Shown here in pieces: positions 11,221 through 21,402 of a DNA stretch of 64,000 nucleotides; the first letter of the stretch is position 1, and each line of letters begins with the position of its first letter. Below the pieces are notes generated by a model. That model saw only the letters and a program-made list of their open reading frames with translations, had not been told where the DNA came from and searched no databases. The stretch comes from Apium graveolens. Lineage: Eukaryota > Streptophyta > Magnoliopsida > Apiales > Apiaceae. The stretch spans positions 226,507,275 to 226,571,274 of the forward strand of contig NC_133649.1 in assembly GCF_009905375.1 (NCBI RefSeq), written 5' to 3'. Made by a program: the position numbers and the translations under genes.

Positions 11221-13627
11221 TCAAGTTGATTTTGGTACCCAAGTTTCCTTGGGTCCAGCCTTGTTAGTCTTTTTCCTAGACTTCATTCCTCCTGCATCTT
11301 TTGACTTAGGTAACTTTGGGTCAACCTTGATCTCAGATGTGGTTGGTTGAAGTGTAGGGTTAGTCACAGAATCATTTAGCACATTTGATTGAATTTGATA
11401 AGGCATAGATTGTGCAAACATGTTATTCCACATAGGCATATTGTATGGCATTTGAGGCATACTAAATGCAGTAAAATAAGGATTATTAATATATGGCATG
11501 TTTGCAAAATGTGCATGGGGATTCTGATGAGACATAACAGGCATGGCATGCAGAGGTGACATAGACATGTTAGGCATGGAGGGATTTGAAGACATGGGAG
11601 CATTTTTAACAGATTTGCAATTATCAGATAGGTGATTAACACTTTTACAATGCACACAGCTTTTTCTAGGAGCATACCTATCAGGTGTGTAATTGTTATG
11701 TTTATTAATCCCTACCTTCCCATTTCTTTTAGATTTTCTTTTAGTTTCCTTCTTATCCTCAACCAACTTAAGCCTATTTTTCAGCTGATCTAAAGTCATG
11801 TGTCCTATATTCACCTTACTGACATCTTTGGATGTGCTAGCTCCTTCTTTGACGAAAGTTCTTGAGAGTTGAATCATTCTTCTTATTGAGATTTTTATTT
11901 TTAAAATTACTTGCATGTTTTAATTGATGAGCCTTCAACGGATGCTCCTTTTCTTCCTTCAATGGATAACTTTCATCATCCGTTGATTCCACATCCGTTG
12001 ACAATCCATCAATTAATTCTAACTCCTTTTTGTTTTTCTTCCAGGCATCCTCACAGAATGATTCAATTCCCTGAGCCTTGGCAATCTGAACGCTAACATC
12101 CCTAGATGTTTTCCAGGCCTTGATTACCTCTTGCTCACTTTCTAACTGTTTAGAAAGAATTTCTACTTTCTTAACAGCTTCTTCTAGTTCACTTTCAACA
12201 GTCAAGCATTTAAGTTTAATCTTTTCAAGCTCAATTACCTGATTCTCTAACACAACATTCCTATCACTTAAAAACACATTATTATCTTTGATCCTAGTGT
12301 TTTCTTTAGCTAGTGATTTAAGGGAAACACGCAAATGATATAATTCATTGGACATATCATTTATGGCTTCATTGCATTCATGTTTAGAAAGCTGAGAGAG
12401 ATCAGTAGTAATTACCTGGTTGCTTGATGAACTAGTTTCATTTTCATCAGAATTAGCCATCAGGGCTAGGTTGACATATTCCATATCATCATCTTCATTG
12501 ACCCCATCTGCTGCCCAATCATCTTGAGTGAGAAAAGCTCTTTCCTTTTGTTTGAGCAAATCAAAATACTTCTTTTTGTAATCAACTTGCTCAAATTTCT
12601 TTTTATCAGAGGTTGGCTTCCTACACTCACTTGCAAAGTGTCCACTAATGCCACAGTTATAACATTTGAACTTTGATTTGTCCACCATGTTTTTGTTTGG
12701 CTTAGTGAATTTTATATTTTTCCTGAACTTCATCTTTGCAAACCTCCTGGACAGAAAAGCCAGATGTTCATCAATATGATCAGAGTCATCCTGACTGGAA
12801 TTGTCTTCATCCTCAGCTACTTGCTCTTTACCCTTGCTTGATTCTGATTTGCTTGTGCCAATTTTGAGACTTGGCATTGTCTTTTCCTCATTCCTGGCTT
12901 CAACCTTCTCACTATCAGCTACAAGTGCAACTGATCCTCCTTTTCTCTTTCCCTTTTCCAACAGCTCATCTTGCTCCATCTCAAGTTCATATGTCTTCAA
13001 AATTCCATATAACCTTTCAAGTGTGAAGTCCTTATAATCTTGAGAATTTCTTAGAGAAACAGTCATAGGCTTCCATTCCTTTGGTAGAGACCTTAGAAAT
13101 TTTAAATTGGAGTCCTTGACTTGGTAAATTCTCCCATACAGCTTCAATCCATTCAACAGTTTCTGAAATCTGTTGAAGGTATCATTCAATGATTCTCCTT
13201 CTTCAAAGTGAAAATATTCATACTGTTGAATGAGAAGCTGCATTTTGTTTTCTCTAACTTGCTCAGTGCCTTCACAGATAAGCTGCACAGTATCCCAAAT
13301 TTCCTTAGCAGTTTGGCTGTTGATGACATTGTCAAACATATCTTGATCCAGGCCATTAAACAGAATGTTCATGGCTTTCTTGTCCTTGTGGACCTCTTCA
13401 ATATCTTCAACAGTCCATTCTGCCTTTGGCTTTGGAAAGGACTGTCCAACAGCAACTGTTGCAGTAGCAGCTGTTGCCACCTTGTATGGGATGTGAGGAC
13501 CATTTTCAATGCAGTTGATGTAGCTTTCATCTTGAGAGAGAAGATGTAAATGCATCTTCACCTTCCAATGATGATAGTTATCTCTTTCCAGGATTGGAAT
13601 CTTTACACCAATATCCTTCTTACTCAT
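11221..13627 (-). pseudogene. Gag of copia element A, frameshifted
   Basis: ATG at 13627 opens a 596-codon reading frame beginning M-S-K-K-D-I-G. It continues after a frameshift near 11840-11916 to a stop just before 11221. The first 220 residues match the UBN2-type copia capsid (N-Y-H-H-W-K, K-E-I-W-D-T-V, L-E-M-E-Q). A zinc knuckle C-Y-N-C-G-I-S-G-H-F-A-S-E-C follows near residue 320, then an acidic coiled coil and a basic region with C-V-H-C-K-S-V-N-H-L-S-D-N-C. The intact homologue in B is one continuous 778-codon ORF, so the break in A is a mutation. After the stop the strand reads ttttgttgtgtgcag and pol follows in another frame. Confidence 0.92.
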
Positions 13628-13673
13628 GATGTTAGCAGAATAGATCTTTAAACTCTTTGTATGTTAAGAGCAG

Positions 13674-13685
13674 GCTCTGATACCA
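13674..13685 (-). other. Primer-binding site of element A (initiator Met tRNA type)
   Basis: The minus strand reads TGGTATCAGAGC two bases inside the 5' LTR. This is complementary to the 3' end of plant initiator methionine tRNA, the usual primer for copia elements. Confidence 0.95.
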
Positions 13686-13687
13686 AT

Positions 13688-14790
13688 TGTTATTCCCGGT
13701 GGACTAACAATGAGATTTACAGAAGGGGGGTTGAATGTAAATCTCAAAACTTTTTCAAGTTTTGAGCAGTTTCTAAGGCTAAGTGTTTTTGAGAACAAGT
13801 GTGTGAATTGCTTGAAGCTAATACAGAGAGAGATATATATTCAAACACAAATGTAAAGAACACAAAGAACTTAAAAACTTTTCTGGTGGATTTGTTGTTC
13901 CACCAGAGATGTGTTATTTTAGGAAATCTGTGATTCAAAGAATTAAATCACAGCTGCTTCCCAGTACAAACTAGATGATTTTCTCTCTGGATATTTCTAA
14001 ACAGCTCAGGAAAATTCTAATCTAATTACTAGCTGCTACTTGGTTTATATATCACCAAGTTTACAAGTGAAGACAAAACTGTAAAATACAATTAAAAAGA
14101 TTCTTCACATGTTTCTTCTTCATTTCTCTATCAAATGCAATTTAGGCTTGGCTGTAGATCTTTGAATACTTCCTTGTTTGCATCAGAATGGAAATGCTGC
14201 ATTTTCTTGATTCCTCCTAGAGGCTTCCACATTCCAGTTTGTCTCTGTCAACCCATGTGCCTCTGTCAGCTTGTGAATTGTCACTATCAACTGCTAATGA
14301 ACTAAGCATCCGTTGAAGCTTTCATCCGTTGATGCCTTATCCGTTGAGGCTTTATCCGTTGAAGCTTTATCCGTTGATGCATTATCAGTTGAAGTCTTTA
14401 TCCGTTGAAGCACTTATCCATTGATGGATATTATCCGTCGAAGCATTAGAGACATCCGTTGAAGCTTTGTTTCTTATCCGTTGAAGGTCTTCAATATCCG
14501 TTGATACTTCTTCACTTATACAAAATTACAAGGCATGAAATATTTACAATTAGCCCTCCTATTTGCATATCCACTAGTAGACAACATGACTGATAATTTC
14601 CTACAACATCTAAGAATTACAACTTGAATCCAGAGAATGAAATGTGCTACAATACTAAACTTATTGCTAAGTAAAGCTACTCCTTCAACGGATAGCCAAG
14701 ATGGTCTTATCCGTTGAGGCTACAAACACTAGATTTCTACTTAAGTGTTTTGTTTAACTTATCATCAAACTAATACACATATTCCTAACA
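13688..14790 (-). repeat. 5' LTR of element A
   Basis: This 1103-bp repeat with TG...CA ends is homologous to 1502-2604. It drives transcription leftwards into gag. The right end is followed by cccccattacc, the start of a Tat gag remnant, with no duplication of the 5 bp found at the other end of the element. Confidence 0.95.
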
Positions 14791-14791
14791 C

Positions 14792-15835
14792 CCCCATTAC
14801 CACCCGGGGGAGAAATCCTCCTCCATCATAGACCTGGATGATCCGTCACAAAGAAGGGCTGTAGTCCCGAGAGCTGATCCAAGGAATCTTCTTCCCCTTG
14901 AAGATCCTGATAATCCTACTCCACCATTCATTGAAGAGATAATGAATGTCCGTATCTCAAGGAAGTTTAAGATGCCTACTATCAAAGCTTATGATGGAGC
15001 GGGAGATCCCACTAATCACGTCAGGACCTTCTCCAATGCACTGTTGTTACAGCCCGTGAATGACGCTATTAAGTGTCGGGCCTTTCCTCAAACCCTGTCG
15101 GGTATGGCTCAAAAATGGTATAGTCGTTTGCCCCCGAACTCTATTGGGTCCTTCAGAGAATTAAGTCAGGATTTTATTAAGTAGTTCATCAGTGAGAGAG
15201 TGCATGAGAAAAGTTCAGCATCCCTCATGAGCATTGTGCAGGGAGCGAATAAATCCTTGAGAGATTACCTGAATCGTTTTACAAAGGAAGCTTTAAAAGT
15301 CCCGGACCTTGATGACAAGGTACCCATGATAGCACTGCAACAGGGAATTATGGATGAGTTCTTCAAGATGTCCTTGGCCAAAGGCCTCCCTGAAAGCATG
15401 TTGCAGCTCTAAGATAGAGTCGGGAAGTACATCAAGGTGGAAGAGAGCATGAGGAAAATCGTAGTAAGTAACGAGCCCGCTGGAGGCAAGAAGCGGAAAA
15501 CCGATCTGGAATATATTACAAAGGACAAGTATCCTAAAAATGAGCAAAACAATGACTCAACCCCGAAGAAGGGAGGACCTGAACAAACGTTCACTGAGTA
15601 TGCTAAGCTGAATGCTCCTAGAAGCCAGATTTTGATACAAATCGAGAAAGATCGAGATATTCGTTGGCCTAAGCCCCTGAAAGCTGATCCTGCCAAACTC
15701 GATAAGGGCAAGTATTACAGATTTCACAAAGATATTGGTCATGACACCAATGAGTGTAGACAACTGAAAGATGAAATTGAATTCCTCGTTCGAAAAGAAA
15801 GATTGAACAAGTACACTGGCGAAAGGAGGAGATAG
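14792..15835 (+). pseudogene. Gag of Tat element E, 5'-truncated
   Basis: A single frame runs from the A junction to 15835, interrupted by TAG at 15182 and TAA at 15410. It starts in an acidic linker (I-D-L-D-D-P-S) and jumps from E-E-I-M-N-V-R-I-S directly to R-K-F-K-M-P-T-I-K-A-Y-D-G. Element D has about 60 extra codons at that place, so E carries an internal deletion. The capsid core follows (Q-T-L-S-G-M-A-Q-K-W-Y, F-I-S-E-R-V-H-E-K-S-S-A-S-L), then the H-K-D-I-G-H-D-T-N-E-C nucleocapsid motif, in which the first Cys has become Tyr. The ATG at 14942 is internal and not a natural start. Confidence 0.88.
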
Positions 15836-15839
15836 GAAC

Positions 15840-16370
15840 AACAACGTGAGAAAGAACTTTTATGATCGTAGGAGAGATCAAGATGATCAAGGGCGAAATC
15901 CCCAACCTAGGGGATCAGTGATAAATGCGATCTTTGGAGGACTGCGATCCTGAGGACCTGTGATAAATACAATCTTTGGGGGACCAACTGCTGCTGGTTT
16001 ATCCAAGAATTCAAGGAAAGCATATGCTAGAGAAGTCATGCACATTGTCGGGGAAGCCCCGAAGAGGGCTAGGACAGAAGTGACAATGGCATTTGATGAT
16101 TCTGACTTGGAAGGTGTGAAATTTCCTCATGACGGCCCGCTGGTCATAACACCGATAATAGGGAACAACCTAGTGAAGAGGGTCCTTGTAGACAATGGAG
16201 CCTCGGTGGATATCTTGCTTCATGATACTTTCTTGAGGATGGGTTATAATGATTCAAAATTGACCCCGACTGACATGCCGATATATGGATTTGCAGGAGT
16301 GGAAGGGATAATTAAGTTGCCAACGACCATAGGAGCCAAGATGATCAAGCTCATCAAATTGAGGTGCTAA
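15840..16370 (+). pseudogene. Protease region of Tat element E
   Basis: After a frame change from gag, the sequence encodes a basic linker and a short imperfect duplication (V-I-N-A-I-F-G-G then V-I-N-T-I-F-G-G, separated by a TGA). An aspartic protease domain follows, with V-L-V-D-N-G-A-S-V-D-I-L as the D-x-G active-site region and a hydrophobic flap. The matching segment of D is at 42294-41458, where the same loop reads E-D-N-G-A. Directly after it the sequence joins the tail of RNase H, which shows the RT deletion. Confidence 0.85.
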
Positions 16371-17062
16371 CAAATCAGCCCCTGCGAAATATCATTCATA
16401 GTCCCAAGGCTAGTGGGAGGTTGATCAAGTGGGCAATAGAGCTGGGAGAATTCGACATCAAGTATAAGCCATGAACGGCAATAAAAGCCCATGCATTGGC
16501 TGACTTTGTGGTGGAATGTACCATAGCCAACCAAGAAGTCGGGGGGCAGGAAGATATTGTACCTCCGAACACAGAAGATGATAAAGGGAAGGAAGTTAAG
16601 GAGAAGGAATATTGGGTCCTCTATTTTGACGGAACATCGAAAACAAATTCAAGTGGCGCATGTTTAGTTTTACAAAGCCCCGATGGGTTCTTAATTGAAT
16701 ATGCTATGAAGTTAGACTTCCCAACTACGAACAACGAAGCAGAATATGAAGCTTTGATAGCTGGCATCGGCCTAGTAGGAACACTAAGGGTCAAGAACTT
16801 AAAAGTTTGTGGAGACTCAAAGCTGGTAATATCCCAGGTCAAGGGAGAGTTTGAAGCCAGGGATGATACAATGGCTAAGTATGTTCGCCTAATACGGGCA
16901 GTGATGACCCAATTCGATGAGTGCCATGTTGAGCACATCCCAATGGAGGAAAATGCTAAGGCAGATGCATTGGCAAAGTTTGCTTCATCTGAGATAGAGA
17001 AAAGTTCAGGAAGTGTATACTTCCACGTTCTGAGGACAGGAGCATTTATGTTAAGCTTGTAG
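16371..17062 (+). pseudogene. RNase H tail plus archaeal-type RNase H of element E
   Basis: The first 120 bp encode only the end of the ordinary gypsy RNase H (N-Q-P-L-R-N-I-I, with a TGA in the Y-K-P motif). A second RNase H follows in an open frame from 16496 to 17062. Its catalytic acids lie in Y-F-D-G-T-S-K, N-E-A-E-Y-E-A-L, C-G-D-S-K-L and A-D-A-L-A-K-F. A second RNase H between the first one and integrase is diagnostic for the Tat lineage. Everything between protease and the RNase H tail (over 1 kb in element D) is missing. Confidence 0.88.
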
Positions 17063-18283
17063 CTCCTATAGGACTGGGGGCATCATGGATAGATCCCATT
17101 AAGACCAATATTCAAACCGGTTGGTTGCCAAGAGATGCAACTGAAGCACGGAAGTTGGCTGTTCAAGCACTAAGGTACTCCTTGATAGATGGGATTTTGT
17201 ACAAAAGATCTTATGTAGTTCCTTACTTAAGATGTCTCAGGCCCGATGAGGCCCGCTTGGCTCTTGAAGAAGTGCATGAAGATATCTTTGGGAAACACTT
17301 GGGGGGCAGAGCACTAGCTCATAAGATAACCCGTTTGGGCTTCTATTGGCCAGAAATGATGGCCTATGCCAAAGAGTACGTGAAGAAGTGTGACCATTGT
17401 CAGAAGCATGCACTGTCATTAGACAACCCCCCGAGATGCTGACCTCCATCAATTCTCCCATCACTTTTGCTATGTGGGGAATGGATATACTTGGACCTTT
17501 CCCTATGGCCTCGACATAAAGGAAGTTCTTTATTGTAGCCATTAATTATTTTACTAAGTGGATTGAAGCCAAACCATTGGCCAAAATCACAACTAAGCAG
17601 GTTGCACAATTCCTGTGGGATAACATCATGTGTCGTTATGGAATTCCTCGTATCCTAGTTACCAATAACTGAACACAATTCAACAATGAGGAATTCAAGA
17701 AGTATTGTGATGGGAATGAGATTGAGTTACGATTTACCTCTGTAGCTCACCCACAAGCCAATGGGCAAGCGAAAGTGGCAAATTGAATAATCATGGATGG
17801 ACTAAAGAAAAGGATTGAGAAATCCAGGAATAATTGGGTGGAAGAAATACTCCCAATACTTTGGGCTTACATAACTACTTGTAGAGTCACTACTGGAGCC
17901 ACTCCCTTCATGTTGGCGTATGGGACAGAAGCAGTTGTCCCTTTAGAAATATCGCACTCTTCTCCCCGAATCCAGGTTTTAATGTTGAGGAAAATGAGGA
18001 GGGACAAAGATTAGCCTTGGACTTAATCGATGAAGTACGGGATGAAGCAAATGCGAAGATAGTGAACTATCAGAAGAAATCTTTGTTCTATTACAACCTA
18101 AGGGTTAAGGAAAGGTTCTTCAAGCAAGGAGATTTAGTCCTTAGGAAAGTGGAAGCCTCTGGAGTAGGGCAGAAAGGAAAGCTTGCCCCAAACTGGGAAG
18201 GGCCCTATAAGGTTAAAAGCGTTCAAGGAAGGGGAACCTACAAGTTAGAGACTATGGATGGTTTTGAAGTCCCGAGAACTTGA
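17063..18283 (+). pseudogene. Integrase of Tat element E
   Basis: The zinc-binding end (H-K-I-T-R-L-G-F-Y-W-P and C-D-H-C-Q-K-H-A) is followed by a frame change near 17440. The core domain is recognisable in pieces, with a stop near the second Asp (tta cca ata act ga). A further piece from about 17793 carries N-R-I-I-x-D-G-L-K-K-type residues, A-T-P-F-M-L-A-Y-G-T-E-A-V-V-P and the C-terminal G-D-L-V-L-R-K-V-E. The last part (18017-18283) is open and ends at a TGA. In Tat elements this enzyme inserts the cDNA; here it is dead. Confidence 0.88.
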
Positions 18284-18815
18284 CATGCACAAAATCTGAA
18301 GGTTTACTATGTGTAAATCAGTTGAACACGATTCTCACTTGTCAAAACGACAAGTCGGTTGAAAAGCACCTTGAGGCTTTGCTTGCGTAGGATTTTATAT
18401 TCTAATTCCAGTAGGATTTACATTGTTGATTCATTATTGTTAAGGGTCGAACCCATACCATGTAAGGTTTTGGAAAACCATACTTTAGATTAATGAGTTT
18501 GAAATTATTTCAACCTTTGGATATTTAAGTTGTGATAATACTTTGTGTGATTTTAACAAAAATCATACTTTGATCATTAAAAGAAGAAGACTTCAAGAAT
18601 TCTTCTATTATATGGAGTGCTTGTTGCACAACTCAAAGGACCAAGTTGTTCAAGTCATTGAACATTCTCTTTAAAAAAGCATAATAAGTGCTGAAAAATT
18701 AAAGGAGAAGGGTATGAAGAAGAAAGCAACATAAATAAACCCCGAAGGGTAATAAATTCCGGATACAAATAAGTTCAAACAGTAAGTTATACATAAAAAT
18801 AACAAACTAGAAACA
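18284..18815. other. Non-coding spacer between pol and antisense gene of E
   Basis: About 530 bp lie between the integrase end and the stop codon of the convergent antisense gene. The first 150 bp are moderately GC-balanced, then the sequence becomes AT-rich with no ORF of note. It should hold the 3' untranslated region of the antisense gene. Confidence 0.7.
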
Positions 18816-21111
18816 CTATTCCTCCATTTGAGAGCCCTCCTTCCCCTGTTCCTTCTCGGCACCTTCCTTCTCAGCATCCTTCGTGGGAGAAGCAGGAGGA
18901 GAGGCAGTGTTGGGATCCAGAATACGATCATCAGGATGGGGAGAGTTGAAGAGAGCATCCAAGCTATCCTCTGTCTCTGGCTGCTCAGGACTTATAAAGT
19001 CCTTGGGATCAACTAAGCCAGGATGTGTAATAACCCCAATTTTTGGAATTTTTGAAACCCTTATGAATAGTGTTTTGCTGATTATGCTGAATAAGAAAAC
19101 TTTTCATGCCACACTATGTAGGGGTTCTTTTATTGATCTTCTGGGATATTATTAGTACTCTATGTGGTATATAAGTGTATGTAAAGATCGTCAGAATCCA
19201 AATCCGAACACTTTGATTTTTCCCGAAAATCCACCAGATACAGAAATAATTGAGTATAAGGTAACAGGATAAAAAGGATTTAAATTCAAGGATTATCAGA
19301 GAGGATCGTAAAAAGGAATTTAATGTATTGAGAAAGGTTAAGGGAACCCAAGTAATAAGATCCCGGGTATGATCCCTCAAATGATAAACGAAAACGAAAG
19401 TTAAGCGAACCGTATAACAGATCAGCGGTCATTAGCCAAGTAATTAGGAGCTAATCAAAGAGGTTAGTGAGGATGATGTCATCAAACCAATAAGAAGAGG
19501 ACAAGCATGGGAAGATGACATAAGAATGATGACCTAAGCATGACCAAAAAGGAAGGAAGGTTGGTTGATTAAGAACCACACAAAAATCACCATGGTTAAA
19601 AGGTAAATAATTAAATCAAAAGCCAAAAACAACCAACAAACAATTCATTTCACAAAAACACATCTTGACTTCATTTCAAGCAACAAAGCTCTCGGCTTTT
19701 CTTCTTTTTCAAAGAGGAAAATTTCAAAATCCAAGATCCAACCATTGTTAAATTGCAAGGTAATTATCCAAGGTTCCTTATAATTAGTTATGGATATCCT
19801 ATAAGTTTAAGCTTCAAATTCCTTCACAATCTCTTCCAATAATTCAAGGAAGAAGATTGTGAATAGTAACTTTCAAAAAATAACTTTAGTTTTCTTGAAT
19901 TTTTATGAAAGTTTAAGGTTATACAAGCAAGGATCAAGGTTCTTTAGGCATTCAAAACTCTTGTGTTGTGTTAAGAAGCTTCAAGAAGGTATAAACTCCA
20001 AACCCTAGCTTTAGTTTTGAGTATTTAGGAATGGTTATTATTGATATAGTATATGTGAAGCATGATGCTTGTTTGTTTAAAGTTTGGTTGAGTTTGTAGA
20101 GATTTTGATGGTTGAATCTTGGTTATTAGTTAATGAACCTTAATATGGTTAGTAGCTTTTGTTGTGATTGAATGAGTTGGTTAAAACATGAAGTAATGGA
20201 CTGATGTGGTGAGGTTTGGAGGGATTTTTGGTTGTAATGTTGATTGTGGGTTGATTGTGGATTGATTTGGAGTTGTACAAATTTGGTAATCGCGTAAACA
20301 TAGCCGTCGTAATGTCCGATTATCCTAGACTGTTTTTGTTCATAACATCAGGATCCGAGAACTCACTGTTAGGTTTTGACTATTGCCATGATTCATGTTA
20401 CGAGCTTCGTTTTGATATGTGGTTCGTTTGAATCCGATGTACGGTTTAGGAGAAACGACCGTTTTAAGTAACAGCGTTTCGCGAACGAACCATTACCCCT
20501 CGTCTTACTTTAAAACATAGGTTAAGGACTTTAAATGACTAATTGGGGTATGAAACAATTATGTTAAGTGGATTAGGCAGTTGGTAAGGTACTCGCGAAA
20601 GAATCACTTTAAAATTCTTAATGGTTAAATTATTAAAAATGGTGGAGCCGAGGGTACTCGAACGACTTATGTGATTTGTTAAGCGTAAAAATGACCATAA
20701 GCAAACGTTAGGGTTCAATTGGTTAAAGTCTAGTTTCTTAAGCGACTGTGGTTTAATTCCGGCTTATGTTGTTGTTCATAGGTTACCGGACCCACTCTAA
20801 GCTTAAGTCTACCCCGGAGCACTCAGGCAAGTTTTCTACCCGTTATACTGTTGTTGTGATGTATACATATGTATATGCATTATCTTGTGATAGATGCATG
20901 GTGGTTAATTAGCAAATCTTGCGATATATTGGAGCATGTGATATGGTATATATGCATGTCTGTTTCGTACTCTTGATATATATATTGTTGATTCAATGGC
21001 TTATAAGTTGCATAATACCTATGCTAGAGATAAGCAGTAGTTGCGTATACCCTTAGTATAGGGGACCCAAAGGTGAACACTTTCTAAAACCGGGAGTCGA
21101 TGTTCCCGAGT

Positions 21112-21136
21112 ATATTATATATATATATATATATTG
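21112..21136. repeat. AT microsatellite in the solo LTR
   Basis: An uninterrupted run of alternating at dinucleotides follows the motif cccgagtata. Confidence 0.85.
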
Positions 21137-21179
21137 ATATAGTTTTCAAAACTATTAATCGAATAAGGTTTATTCGATA

Positions 21180-21402
21180 ACTTTATTTTATTTAATGAAT
21201 ATTATTTTGAATATTCATTCGAGGGCTTATGACTCCGTTTATTTTATTAATGAATATTATTTTGAATATTCATTCGAGGGCTTATGACTCCGTTTATTTT
21301 ATTAATCAATATTATTTTGAATATTCATTCGAGGGCTTATGACTCCGTTTATTTTATTAATGAATATTTTTGAATATTCATTCGAGGACTTATGACTCCG
21401 AT
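21180..21402 (+). repeat. Four tandem copies of a ~55-bp unit in the solo LTR
   Basis: The unit contains aatgaatattattttgaata, ttcattcgagg and cttatgactccg and is repeated four times. The first and last copies are slightly diverged or shortened (the last has aatgaatatttttg). Each unit contains the near-palindrome gaatattattttgaatattc. Confidence 0.85.

Larger units (their letters stand above)
1502..14790 (-). mobile_element. SIRE/Maximus-like Ty1/copia retrotransposon A, full structure, mutated
   Basis: This element is 13,289 bp in minus orientation, in the order 5' LTR (13688-14790), PBS, gag, pol (protease, integrase, RT, RNase H), a third large ORF, PPT and 3' LTR (1502-2604). Integrase before RT makes it Ty1/copia; the long gag and the extra ORF after pol point to the SIRE/Maximus lineage. 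The LTRs are both 1103 bp and differ by about 25-30 positions counted by eye (2-3%). At 1.3e-8 substitutions per site per year that would be roughly one million years. There is no target-site duplication: the left flank ends atggt in a chromovirus gag, the right flank begins ccccc in a Tat gag. All three genes carry stops or frameshifts. Confidence 0.9.

Noticed and set aside
18671..18958. Minus-strand hydrophobic ORF near the end of E
   Set aside because: It is a shifted reading of the acidic C-terminal exon of the antisense gene; the correct frame ends at 18816 and is continuous with the exon beyond the solo LTR.
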